From contig JAFFSR010000220.1 of assembly GCA_017163975.1 (NCBI GenBank), positions 14,402,001 through 14,466,000 of the forward strand: DNA of 64,000 nt, written 5' to 3'. A program made the translations under genes and the position numbers. Below, piece by piece: positions 24,598 through 38,111 of this stretch (position 1 is its first letter; each line of letters opens with the position of its first letter). The notes beneath the pieces were generated by a model that searched no databases, was not told where the DNA came from, and worked only from the letters and a program-made list of their open reading frames with translations. Source of the DNA: Anastatus disparis (taxonomy: Eukaryota > Arthropoda > Insecta > Hymenoptera > Eupelmidae).

Positions 24598-27500
24598 ATA
24601 AGTAGTATTAAAAACTTGCAGGAATAAAAAAAAATTAATTACAAAATTAAAACTCAACTAATGAAAAGAGACAGGAGCGACAATTTTCGTATGAAAAGAA
24701 AAAGCTTTTGCAATTATCATAACGTAGTTTTCCTAAGTTTACATTTAATCATCGTATCTCGGAAAATGATTTAAACTATTGTAACACAAGAGACGGTGTA
24801 AAACTTAACGAAATTGAAAAGGACATTAAACACACGTAAAAGTCAAAGTATTAAAAAATTAAATAAGTTAATAAAGAAGATCTTAAAGCGATGCTTTTAA
24901 TTAAGTTCTAAACAATAATTGCAGTAAAAGCAGAGACACAATACACGAGTTACTCGTCTTAACCAATAAACGTTATTTCATCTTATATTTTAACGAGTCT
25001 TTTGCTTACGGTTTCTTTGTTTTAATTTCTTGTTATAACTTTTTAGAAAATGAAAAAGCAAACGGATGAAGCACGAAGAATATATACATATACATATGTA
25101 TATAAAAGTTAGAGAAATGGGAAGTTAAGGGAAAGGCTGTACTAAAGTCGTAGGCTTTTAATAGTTTATAAATCTTCGAGCGTTGCTATAACATATGCGC
25201 GAGCAATGTCAACTGCTAAAGCTTTCTTTATTTCTCTTTCTCATATTTTCATCTACTTCTATATATCTCTTTACCTCTTCAAAACCGACCTACTTCCGAC
25301 TTTCTATCTCTCGTAAATATGTGATTATTATACCAAAGTATCATCGTTGCTTGATTTATCACTGAATTTCAATGACTTTTTGATAATTACGAACAATCAT
25401 ATAATTTTTTTGTATTATCTATGTACGCTCTCTTAAACTCGTGATTACTTGACTTTTATTCAGATATTCAAATGTAGTTATTAATGTATTGTGTCTTATT
25501 TATTTTTCTTTAAAATTCTTCAAAATCTATCTTTAGCTTCCTTTGTGATGTAGGGCTATATTCTTTAGATTTTTCATATATGACTTTCTGCTTTTATGGT
25601 TCACATTGTAAAGTTTGCTATTCACTTGATAGCTCGATTCTTTTTTTTTCCTTCTTTTTCTTCATTTTGAATTCGCTTGCTCTCTTCTCGCATGAATTGC
25701 ACATTTTTTGGAACCTTTTTGGACATTGTCTCATATCGAACAACGAACGTTACTTTACGGATCAAGAAATTCGAATTTTTGATATTTTTATAAAATGGTT
25801 TTTTTTTTCATTTCAATTGAAGAAATGTATTTTTCAATTTGACGTAGGTATGTATTTTTATAAGCTTATTCGGTTAATGGAACAGATATAGATGTGTACT
25901 TAAGAAATTTATCTGATTCAGTTGGTTCTATAAATATTTCTTATATTAAGAGGATGTGAAGGCCTATATAAATACTATCTTACTAATGTATAATACCGGC
26001 AATCATATCACCTAAATTAATTAATGATTCAACTGTTATTTCCTCTCCTTTTTTTTTTCATTTTAAATGGAATTTCGCTTTGTAGAACGTCTACATTAAT
26101 CCCAAATGAATACAACGCGCAAATACGATGTAGTAACAAATTTTTTTTTATAAAAAAAATTTAAAACATTTCGTTCGTTTATTCGGGCGTGCTTTTGTAA
26201 AAATTTTACAAGATAAAAATTTTTCAAATGCTTTTATTTTTATTATACGTTGTTTTAAATATTTAATGCAAAGTATATATTTTAACAAAAAAAATTTTTA
26301 AAAGTATCATTTACATTACAAAAATAAAAATGAAACATTAACGTTTACATTAATTATGGAATATGTAAAATTTTAAACAAACAGAAATATGTTAAATAAA
26401 TAATTTGAAATCCGATAATAATTTCTGAATAAAATATGCTTGTAACACATGTGTATACGTAATGTTAGGTGTGTACACAGAGAGAGGGGTAAAAGGAAGT
26501 AAAAAAGATAGACGCGAGTGATGTATATTTTCGTAGCTTCAACCGTTCAAGCTTATATACGCCGTTCCTTAACTTGAAAAGTTTTAAGCTCTCTTCTCTC
26601 TCTCTCTTTCTCTCTGTTACTGGTTCTCTTGCTTGGTGGCTCGCTCTAATTGCCCCTAGGCTCTCTTGATGCGTTATACGCGAGTATTAAATTAACATGT
26701 CAGAGGCTTCGGGCTTTATCGTTTCGTTACTGGTCAAATTATTCTTCTTTTATTTTCTATGTTTATTTTATTTGTTTTTCCTGACCAAATCGTCGTACGC
26801 GTATTACTTCTGGAAACTTTTTGAATGTATAATATTGAGCAAATATGTAATAATGAAATTTTATTAATGAAAAACAAATGAAGTTGATAAAAAATTTGGA
26901 ATCGTAATAAGTGGGATATTAGTTTATGCCCTTTTCGTGTGATGAGTGTATTTTAATGTTTGAACGCGCATATAAATTCGGCAAACTAGAAAATTAGCAT
27001 GAATGTTGGTCATTTTGACTAAAAAGCTAAATGCCTTGAAATTTGTAAATTCATCCATAACCTAAAAGTTCAACATCCATAATTCATCAAGTGAAAGTAC
27101 TATTCTAGTTGAAAATTCAACCGCTAAAGCTTTCAAGCTTTTCGTATACTTTAATTACATATTAGATGAAGCTTAATAAATCAAAAAGTAACAATTACTT
27201 TAGCTTTAGGTCAAATTCTTCTTCTTCTTTTTTTTTTTATTATTACTTCTTCTCTTTATCTTTTCCTTATTCACCTCTCTTGGGTTTAGAGGGAAAAATT
27301 TTTCATTCTTTACAGTTAAACCCAAAGCTCACTTGGTTGTTATCGGAAAATTTATTCATGAGTCAACCAACCGTCGCTTTACTTGAAAGTTTATCTATCT
27401 CTTTTCTCACCGTAGAATTGTATGTACGTATAGCCGGCTTATTCTCTAACTCTTTTTTTCGAAAATTGCATTTCTGCTTATAGAAGTATTATGGTAATCC

Positions 27501-28220
27501 TTAAGAATGTCACTGCATAAGAATTTTTCTCCTTTTGGCAAATTGTAACTATTTATTATTTGCTCATCTCTTCAATAACGTAAATTAACTTTTAATGTCG
27601 GATTACATATATCAATGTCTACGCTCATTTTTAAAAAATTCTCTTCTCTCTTTTTTTTATTTCATTTCACCGGATACGGTACATTTGCGACAAAGGTTTG
27701 AATATAGCCGGTCAGTTTAGTAAAATCTCGCAAATTGAAATCGTCCAAAATAATTCATAGTTCAATCAACGTTAATGCTGATCCAGATTAATGATTATGA
27801 CCGAATGGCCGTATTGCAGAAGCATGTTTATAACATGTTCATTTGTCGGCCCTTTCAAAATTCAATGAAATTACTGTATTTGGTTTTCTCATTTTAGCGT
27901 GTTTTTACATTTTTTAAATAATTCTATATAAAGTTTTAATAAATTAAACTTGTATACAATGAAAATTTGTTCACAAAGTAATTTAAATAAATAATTAATA
28001 ATGCTACAATGAATAATATATGGAATATAGTTTATTAATGCTTTAGGACAAAACTTGTAAAAAGCGCAATCAATCAAAATAAAATTTCTACAACGAGTAA
28101 TAATAATAATATTTTTAAAAAATGATATAACGACATTTGCATTTATTTAAAATCCTGCAACAAATTTAATTTTGAACGATAAATATACGGCACGAAATTT
28201 GCAATAGGAATTCAGAGTTT

Positions 28221-28236
28221 ACATTTTCAGGTATAT
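28221..28236 (+). promoter_or_regulatory. sm: weak candidate recursive splice site
   Basis: ACATTTTCAG/GTATAT fuses an acceptor and a donor with no exon between them. The upstream pyrimidine tract is short and the donor is not ideal. It lies about a third of the way into the 22.9-kb intron. Chance occurrence is quite possible. Confidence 0.2.
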
Positions 28237-30251
28237 ATTCAGTTATTTGCAATTTAAAACGGTAAAGTTTCTGTTACATTATTACGCGTATATATATATT
28301 AAGCTCATAAATAAGTATATTTGTATAAACATAGTAGAAATTAAATGGTTAGGCAGGCAATTCCTTAACGCTTGAGCATTTAATTATTCTTGAAATTAAT
28401 GTTATTCCACATCGAGATCAGTTTAATAAAGTTAAACACACAATTTAACAAAAGGAATAATCTTATCGTTTTAACCAAAAGTCTCGCATGTATCAAGGGA
28501 GCATTCGTGAAAAAAAAGGAAAAATAAAACAAATCTCAACTTAATTTAGAGGAAAAGAAATATGTAACATCGTATACAACATTATACAGTTTGTATTTTA
28601 CACTAATGCTTTACTCTCGAGTTGGAGAAGATGGGTGAGAGAGAGAAGAAGATATGCTGTTATATTGTTCGGGGTAATGGTTAGCCACAAATGGAAACCA
28701 CCTACCTTTCAACGTCCAAAATAATCCCATTCTCTCTCTGTCTCTCTCGTTGCTTCTAGCAACTATTAACTCCTTCTAGTTGCAGCCTATATGTTTGTTA
28801 AAACATATATTAGGAAAGCTTCTCATTTTACATTCCTTAAACTTGCTTTGCTTCTATTAAAGCATTTTAATCTCCTCTTTTTCATTATATCCTCATGTGG
28901 AGAGATTAACAAAATAGGATTTGCTAGTAGGTTTTTTTGTACGATTTTTTTGTATTGAAGTATACATTAAATTATTAAATTATTCGCTAATGCATTAAAT
29001 TGAGGTTGTAATATTTTGAACTTTACATGGTTAGGTGTCATGTTGTAATTAGGTTAAAGGATGTTTAAAATTTTAAAAAGTATGAGACACATGAAATATA
29101 AAATAACATTTTTTATTCAATGCTACATTTGGTATATAAAAAAATTAAAAATTAAAATGTACGAAAAAAATTCGTCTTTTCTTACTTCTGTACCACGTAG
29201 CAGATAAATTCTCAATGATTTAAGAATGTAATTTGGACTTATAATTTTTGCGCTGTAATTTTTTCTTTATAAATTATATGGCTTGAAATAATTTTTTTCG
29301 CGTTGAAGTATATAATTACGTTTTTATAAGCCTTTACATCTTTGTAAGTGAAGTTTATATAATTTAAGTCGAAGGAAACTCAATTACATACACCCATGCT
29401 CCAGTTACACGTTCAAATAGTTTAATCCACGCTCAAAAGCCAAAATAGCTTTACTCTACAAAGGTTGTAAATCTAATTGTAAATAAATTTGGGTAACTTG
29501 TAACAAAATTAACAGGTAATACGTATATATAACTTTTCCATTCAAGGAAAGCTAAATTTTTAAGAGAAATAAAAGCTTTATTATTTATATAGTAATTTTG
29601 ATTAAACATAAACAAAAAAAGAGTTATCTGAATTATCTACAAATTTCATAAAATTGATAAAAATTCGTTAAGAGTAAGTTTTGTAATATACGGCGAAACA
29701 TTATCATTAACTTTCGAGCGTATAACTAATATATTTAATCCATAGATAAGATATAATTGAGTTTTCAACTATTTTAGTTTGAAATAAATTGCTGTATAAA
29801 AGTCCAGTGTGTTCACAATTCTTTTACAAAGTTTAATCGAGCAATTATATTACAACTTTAAAATTTTTAATGTAATCCCGTTTTTATTTACCTCCAACAA
29901 GCCTCGTGAAAATTCTGTAACAATTCTTTTGCATATTATATTTTCAATTAAAAATAATCGATAACTATGCATTATCGAACAATTTGCTCGTTTATTTAGA
30001 GTATACAAATGGAACAAAATTATAATTTCAAAGCACGTATGTATAAGGTTATAGCACATTAGAAACAACGTCAATACAGAGAGAAAGAAAGACAGATAGA
30101 GACGTACATGTATGTGTTATTTGTAAAGTCGACAGGTGCCTTTATTAAATTTCACAATAAACCGAGCGAGACAGAATAAGCTATAAAAGCTCGTTAATCG
30201 TATAGCACGTATTCGTTTATATTGTACATATATGTATAAACTATAAAATTT

Positions 30252-30297
30252 TATGTGTGTATATGTGTGTGTACACTCACATAGACACACACATATG
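30252..30297 (+). repeat. TG repeat followed by CA repeat, forming a hairpin
   Basis: A TG-rich arm (from about 30252) is followed by a CA-rich arm (to about 30297), and the two are largely complementary. In RNA this would fold into an imperfect hairpin of about 18 bp that hides or presents a CA-rich sequence. Confidence 0.6.
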
Positions 30298-30334
30298 AAA
30301 ACACAGAGAAATAAGTGTTAAGGGTTGCAAGGGA

Positions 30335-30346
30335 GCGCGCGCGCAT
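30335..30346. repeat. (GC)n tract
   Basis: A GCGCGCGCGC run, notable in such an AT-rich intron and 40 bp downstream of the TG/CA hairpin. It is prone to Z-DNA. Confidence 0.7.
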
Positions 30347-30793
30347 TTAAGCGATTTCTATTGACTTCTTCCTGTCTAACTTGTTGTCGTCTCGGCGCTA
30401 TAAGCAAGAGCACGTGCGACACAAGGCGCGACAACTTGATTGAATAATTTGCTCGTGTTATATTTTTCTCTCTTACATGCATACTTATACGTATTACCTG
30501 TCTTACTTATTCTCCCTTTATTTTTATTTTTACTCTAGTTTCTAGTTTCACATTTCGTGCGCAACATTTCAACAATTTGTAATTCTTTTTGCGTTTAAGG
30601 AAAAATATATGGTTTTTTATTTTATTAATAAATATGTCAAGATTGAGTAATCATATCAATAATTTGAATAAATGTTCTAATTATATTATTATTTCGATTA
30701 TTTGGATGAGCAATGTTCAGTAAAAAATAAAAATTATTTCAGGATTCTCCTTTTTTTCATTTCTATAACCTTCATATATAGATGATGTAACTT

Positions 30794-31191
30794 TTAAGAG
30801 GACGCTGTATCTCTCTATCCTTTTCTAATTAAAAAATGTAAATTTTTGGGAAAACTAGTTATTATTGATAGAAATTAAGGGTTGTCCGCTACTTGTTTAG
30901 TAAAAATTAATATTTTCTCTGATGAGGACCAACTAATTTTGTTGCTTTTTTTTCAAGTAAAGTTTGACATACTTAAATAACGTATTCTCTAGCCTTACTT
31001 AGGATTTTTTAAGTATGTCAAACTTTACTTGAAAAAAAACAACAAAAATTAATTGGTCCTCATCAGAGAAAATATTACTTTTTACTAAACAAGTAGCGGA
31101 CAACCTTTAATTTCTATCAATAATCACTAGATTTTCAAAAAACTTACATTTTTCAATTAGAAAAGGATAGAGAGATACAGCGTCCCCTTAA
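30794..31191. mobile_element. second palindromic nonautonomous DNA transposon flanked by TTAA
   Basis: Inverted arms at about 30798-30976 and 31009-31187 flank a loop of about 32 bp. The ends read TTAA-GAGGACGCTGTATC and, on the opposite strand, TTAA-GGGGACGCTGTATC. The design matches the element at 6346-6734: about 390 bp, arms of about 175 bp, loop of about 30 bp and TTAA ends. A stretch near the ends is also similar (a CT-rich run reaching TTTTCTAAT or TTGTCTAAT). The two are probably related MITE families mobilised by a TTAA-specific transposase. There is no coding capacity. Confidence 0.85.
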
Positions 31192-34146
31192 TTTATCATA
31201 TAAAACTTTTATTTATATGCTATATTCAATACATAAATTTATTTGTATAAAGTAGTGTTATCACATTTAATATTCGCATTAATAATAACAGTAAACTTTT
31301 TTCCGTGCTAAAAAAATAAGGCATAGACAAAAACATAAAAAAAATATACTATATTTTCAACAATAGTTTTATATTATCAAGAGAAGTAAAGAAAAAAAAG
31401 CAAATAAAGAGAAATAAAAGTTTATTCCTTTTTATTCTTCCGTATTATTTCTTATAACCTTTTTTTATAGCGCGTAAAAAGCTTGTGATATTAAACTAAA
31501 CTATCAAAGATATATTTTACATTTTATTATTTTTCATCTCGCGAATAATGTCACTTAATACGAAAAATATTAAAACAAGTGGGAATTCGATGCTATTTAT
31601 TGCTTGTTACGTTATACTCGGCAATATTTTTTTTTCTCTCGCGATAACACTTGTCAAAAGATAAAAGAAAGATATTTAATTTTTTTACGAGGAGACAAAT
31701 GAATATTAAACAGGAAAAAAGGGAAATAAAAAACAAAGAAAAAAAAGCCAACAATATAAGTGAATTTTAAACGCGCCGAGTGTTTTGCTTTGAAAAAGCT
31801 TTATACAATGCATAAACATACACGAGGTTATGTCGTTGGCTGGCTCCATTAAAATGTAAGCCTCGTACATCAAGCTCCGCAAGTTTTAACCTCTCTTTCT
31901 TTCTCTTACGGAGTTTAAACCCTTTCCCCTCCCTCTCTTTCCTTACTTTCTTCTCTCTCGTATAGCTCGCACTTTTGGAATTTATCTAAAGCAACGGGCC
32001 AAGCGTGAGCATGGCTTTAATGTTTACGAGAGATGTTCGGCGAGAAACTTCAACAACTGCCTCGTAAAAAATGAGCGTGCGAAAAGGATATTTTTTTTCT
32101 CTCTCTCCCTCTATTTCTATCTCTTTTTTTTTATTTTTTTTTTGTTAGCGTTTCATGAAGTGTAGGCAAGGCGTTTGTTATATAAAAAAAAAAAGTTTTG
32201 AGCGCCAACTGTCGCGCTATTAAAATAATTAATGTAGGCGATGTAAACTTGGAAGTTTGTTATTTTTGAGCTTACGAATTTTTAAAGTTTGCCCTCGGAG
32301 TTTGTTTATCAAATAATTAAGAAAAATACTTTTACTTTGCTTTCATATTCTTTTTTTTTTTTTTTAATTTAATGGCGAAATCTTAAGTTTAATTACAATT
32401 TTTTATGTTCAGATTTTAAAGATCAAAAGTTGCGATACTTGAAAGATAAATTAATGAAGAAACTCGGAAACGCTATTGTTACTGCGAAATTGATAACTCC
32501 ATTGATTATTTTAATAAGTTTAATTTAGAATAATTATGAAAATTTTGATGTGATTATTATTTTTCGACTTATTATGAAAATGTATTTCAAATTATTATAA
32601 TTAGAATGAAACTTACTGTATACTTACAAGTAAATTTTCTACACGTACGTGCTATAACTACGTTACTCGTTGCTGTAGTGACAGCAATTTTTGTCAAATT
32701 ACTATATTTCACGGTTGATATCGGAATTTAGTAATTTTATCTATAAAATTATCGTCAATTATTATTTAACATTAATCTTCATTATTTTAAATAGAAACCA
32801 ATTAAATAAATATCTAACGAATTAGTTTTATTCATTTTTCTATCATTAAACTAAAATAAACTCGAATTTGATAAATTTAATCAATAAAACCACATTACTT
32901 TTCTTCGCCGTGTAATTTATATCAGGTTCAATTAAGGACTTCTAATTTTTTTTTAAAAAAACTACCGTAATCCTCTTATCTTTTTCAAATTACACACTCT
33001 AACAATGAAAGAGTGAAACGTTGTGAAATGAAAAATTAAACCGATATATATTTCAAGCAAAAAAAAAATGAAAACCTTTCATATCCAGTTAATAATAACC
33101 GTATTAAAAATGATCATTGACTGGAACCGAATGGATTTTTTTTCTTTCGCTCGAAATGTACGGGTTCGAGTTTGATTAGTAACCGACTGATATTTCATTT
33201 TACTAATTTCAAAGCTAACTCTGAAATATTTTTCTAAAAAATTTTTTATCGACTTTTGAATATTTCATAAGATTTTATAGGATTCTTATTTTAGAATATT
33301 TTTATGAAATTCGCTTATCGTTTTTATTTTCCTCGATTCAATTGAAAATTTTCAATGACAAAAAAAGGTGAAGAAAAAAAAACCGGTAACCATTATTTAT
33401 ATATCTATATGCATGTATTTTTTTCCTTTTCACACATATGCAAGTGAAAATGCCTCCAGGGCACTTCCGTGCTACACATATTTCATGTTTTTAGAGAATA
33501 TGCAAAAAGGAGGTGGGTAAATGTATATATATGTATATATTTCTCGACTTTTGACAAAATGCAGATTAGGTACTAAGATAACAAGTCAGCGTCGGTGTGC
33601 AAGAAAATTTTTGAGCTTTAAAAAAGGGAGTGCACGCGATAAATTTAACGGCCACACCTATCTCACGAGAAAACCTCATGTGCATACATACATATACAAA
33701 AACGTCCTTTTACCTAAAACCAGCTTTTAACGTCTTTTCAATTTATACCTTTGACTTTTAGATTGCACGTAAACTTGGCATTTTTATCTATCCTATTATT
33801 TCTTTGTATTTAAATATATACGCGGAACAAAATTAATAGAAAAAATTCTTTTCTTTTTTTAAAAACCTTAAAGTAGATAAGCACGGTGATTGTTATTATT
33901 AAATTTTCTATTGTTTTGATAGTTAATGTGACGGTATTATTCAGATTTGGATCAATGACTTGGTTTCGGTATAATAACACCATCAGCGTACTGCTTCATT
34001 CGATCTATCGCATCAAAACAATGGCTGTTCATTAATTAATCATACTTCAGCAATACGAAATCCTGTACACCTATACACACAGAGGCCAAATTATCTCGCC
34101 TTCTCTTTCTCTTTTATGCGATGGTTAAAATTTTGCATTGCATCGT

Positions 34147-34161
34147 CATCATCATCATCAT
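34147..34161. repeat. (CAT)n microsatellite
   Basis: Five CAT units, in non-coding sequence. Confidence 0.85.
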
Positions 34162-37100
34162 GTTAAACAGGAAATTTCGTTACTTAATTAATCCAAAATT
34201 ATACAATAGCCATTACATTTGCAATTCAATAAACTAATAATAGCATATATAAGGTTGAAATTTTAATTAAAACTCATTTTCGTGTGCATAATTCAATTAA
34301 CAAGCCTCAAAAAATGATTTTTAGTTATTAGACAGCGTAACATTTGTATAATTGAATTTTCAAACTGGTAAATGTTACTCTCGTGAATATGACGTCAAAT
34401 GTTTTTGATACTTAAGCTCCTTTTTTTTTTCATTTCTTTCGAGTGGCTCTGAAAATTCAGTGAGTACTTGAAAGTCGATTCACAAGTTAGGAATGAAATA
34501 TTCAGAGTATCTTAAGCCAACCGGTGAATTTACTCTTATTTATTTTTGTCTTTCTCGCTTTTAAAAAAGATAATCCTTTATATTATATACGTAAAATAAA
34601 AATGAAAAAAAAGCCAACAAAGCCGCTATGATACTATAAAATATATAGCACAAAGCAAACATCTTATTTGAAAATGACAAATCTTTCTAAAAGCAATATA
34701 CAGGTTCTTTTTTTTTCCTTCTCCTCTTTTTCTCTTTTTAAAGTAATGAAATCGAAAATCCTTTGTTTCTCGCGTATGTGTGCACCGAGCAGCAGTCTGT
34801 CTTTCTCGTTTTCTTTTTTAGTATATATAAGCTGTAAAGAGTGGTAACGTCGAAAAATCTAAATATAGCATCGACTCGCTTGCAAGGCACGCCGTTTCTT
34901 GCCTCTCCGGTGCTATATAACCTTTTTACCGTCGCGCCTTTACCATACGTTGCATACGCAAAAAAGAGAAAAAGATAAAAGAAAGAGAAAGAAAACAAGA
35001 TGATGCTGATGCCTGGCTGTTGCTTTAGCTCTTTCTTTTTCCCTCTCTCTCTTTCTCTTTTCTTTTTCTTTCTTTCTCTTTCTGCGTGTCGCTCTGCATC
35101 GATTCGTTCTACTTAAAGCTTATGGCGTGTTTGTCTTTCGATGTCTGTCTCGGTATATACTGTGTACGAAAATACGAAATTGAATCTTCAGTTGAATATT
35201 GATGAGTTTTTTGGGGTTTGCTTAAAGTTACATTGCAAGGGGAAAAAAATCATTAATTTTTTTTTTAAAGGAAAAGAAATTTAATGATTTTTTTTTCAAT
35301 TCAATTTAAAGTTTTTTTTTTATTACATCTTATCAAGAGTTTTAATAATATATAAGAATAAGTAAGTCCTCGCGATCCTTTTATTCTTTAAGAGAATAAA
35401 ACGGGTTTAAATAAGTTAAAAGAATCGAAATCAATCAAAAGATTACAGCGCAAATCCGGATTTTGTTCATCCCGAAAAAAGGATTTAGCTTCGAAAAAAG
35501 GAAACGATCAAAAGTCGTCGGTGTGATAATATGTGTAATAATAATCGACTTTTGCTCGTCTCGATTGTCAAAACTTTGTTTTATATTCGCGCGTTATTCG
35601 AGTTTAAAAATAATTGATAAGAATCGTAATTTCACTTGGATCTGAGATTCACTGTGAAAAAAAGTTTTCTTTTAACATACTTTTTCAAACTAATAGATTT
35701 TTATATCAAAGTTGAACTTTATTGTAGCTACTGATTATAAGATAATAGTAAAAAGTTTTCTAAAAACGATGATAAACAACAATGTATCACTTTTCCACGG
35801 AACTTTTAGCATTTTACGCCTTTCAACTAAAGTTTACCCAACTCAGTTTTCTTTTCCCCTAATCCTTAAGATTAGTTTTACGTAAAAAAAAAGAAAAAAA
35901 AGAGAAAGAAACGAAACGATCCTCTTATCCAACCAGACGGAAGCGTAAATCTGCCGATATGGCACTTTTTTACTATACTCTTTTTAAAAAAAAAGAAAGT
36001 TCAGTTTTTCTCTCTTATAACCCATTGATTTTCATCTACTCTTTTTCCTTTATCTTACGTACACATATATATTCTTGCATTTCTTATACGTGATCGCAAT
36101 ACCAATCCTCCCTATCTCTAGTTTTAGCACCTATGAGGTTTTTTCTCTGTTTTTTTTTTTTATTTTTTTCAAAACGACACTTGACGAGATTTTTGGAGGG
36201 GTATATAGAGGAGATTTGCGCTGGGATTTCAACGACCTCGTATTATATAGTCTTATTTCTCTCACACCCCTATTTTGCATGCTACGAGAGTCTCTTAGGC
36301 TCTATGTTTTTTCATTTTCTTGAAATCTCATCATAAAACGAGAGAAGAAAAAACGAAGCTCTCGTGGTTTCTTTTGCCAAACACTTTTTGGCATTTTGTT
36401 TTTAAATTACGATTTTTTTTATACTTTTGTTTTAGCAGTAAAACAATGTAATAAAATTTACTATCCGTGCATGTCTTAAAATTCAACAAATACTGTTTAA
36501 CATGACAAGACTTGAACGCTATCTTAAAACATTACAAATTTATTGGTGTAAATTTTAGGTTTGTTTATAATTAAATTTAACTTTTATATTATAATTTTAA
36601 TTTACACGAGTCTTACATGAATTTACATTGACGTTATTTAAAATAGTGGACAAATTTCAAGTTGTGCTGATTTATACGCAAGAAATTTGCACTTAATGTG
36701 AAAAATGATAATTTGTATATGTGACTTTTATTACATCATTTATCTTTAGCTATACACGTAGGTAGAAGCATAATAAATTTTTCGATTCTAATGTTAAAAG
36801 TCTGTAAATTAAAATTTTGAAAAAAGAAAGAAGAAATAAGTTTTTCAAAAAGCTATTACGAAATTTCACTTAAAACTCAAAAGCGTGACAATATTGTCCA
36901 GTCGTTAAAATTTGTTGAGAAATATTTTCATTTTTAAACAAATAAAGTGCATATGATGCAATTTCAGTATTAAAATTTATTTTTAAACACTTTACGATCG
37001 CGATAGGGAATCAATGTAGAGAGAAGAGAAACACTGGGAGCTTTGTCTGTGAGCTATCAAGTAAAACATCTTCTGAGATCGATGCTTCTCAGAACTTTTG

Positions 37101-38085
37101 ATATAAAAAAAAAGCTCTTCCTCTTCCTCTCTCTCGCTCTTTGACTATGCTATATGGTTGACCTAGTCGTCGTAGATCATCACCAAGTGAATACCTACGT
37201 ACTATATGTGCTTTTATCATTCAGAGTAACTTTTCTTTCTTTCTGTTTTTCCCTTCTCTCTATTTTTACTTCTATAGTATCACATAAAAGCTATTGATTT
37301 ACACAAAAGAAAGACATTGATAAAAAAAAAAGCAGAAAGAATAGGATTGCGATGCTTTAAATAAATCTACATTGAATTTAATTGAAAAAAAAAAAAAAAT
37401 AGACTAGGTCAAACAGATATGTAATGTAAGAAGAGAAAAAAAAACGTCGAACGAACTATGAATTTAATTGACAATATTAAATTTCAAATGTGTCAACAAT
37501 ATATCTGATTGACCTTTTTTTTCTCTCGTCTTGTCGCGTTTCAATTTTTTATCATTTATTAAAAACGTCAAATTTCATCTATAGTTAAAAAGAGAAAAAT
37601 TTTTAATTGAATCATCCGATAACGCAATTAAAAAAAATATATCGATACAAATATTTACAACGTTTATAATCAGAAATATATTCTAACATTTTGCATTTTA
37701 TTCCCGAGAGATTTAAAGTACGAACAATACTTATTACGTAGGCGTGAAAACAAAAGTCAAAAGCGTACGTAGCATAAAGAGTTATACGCAGACATGTTTT
37801 GCTATGTAAAAGAAAGAAAAAAAAGGAGGAAGAGAGAGAGAGAGAAATGAAACGAGTGAGTTCGTTGTTTTCGTCGTACAACGTGATAAAAGAGGGAAGA
37901 GAGGCCAAGTTGAGTGAATATTCGCGCACACAACGCACAGCTGTTGCTTTCATTGATTTATAAACTTTTCTCCTTTTCTTTCTCTTTCTCTTGCTTGCGC
38001 CTCTCTCTTGCTATCTTTTTCATTCTGCTAGACGTCTTAAAGCATAATTTATCACGAACTCTGTATGTGCACATTGCCTCGAGCT

Positions 38086-38111
38086 TCTCTCTCTCTCTCT
38101 CTCTCTCTCTC
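38086..38111. repeat. (TC)n microsatellite
   Basis: Thirteen TC units at the edge of a GC-richer island (about 37800-38130). Confidence 0.9.

Noticed and set aside
25841..25853. GACGTAG/GTATGT as a recursive splice site
   Set aside because: The donor is good, but the tract upstream is interrupted by purines and the acceptor is TAG.
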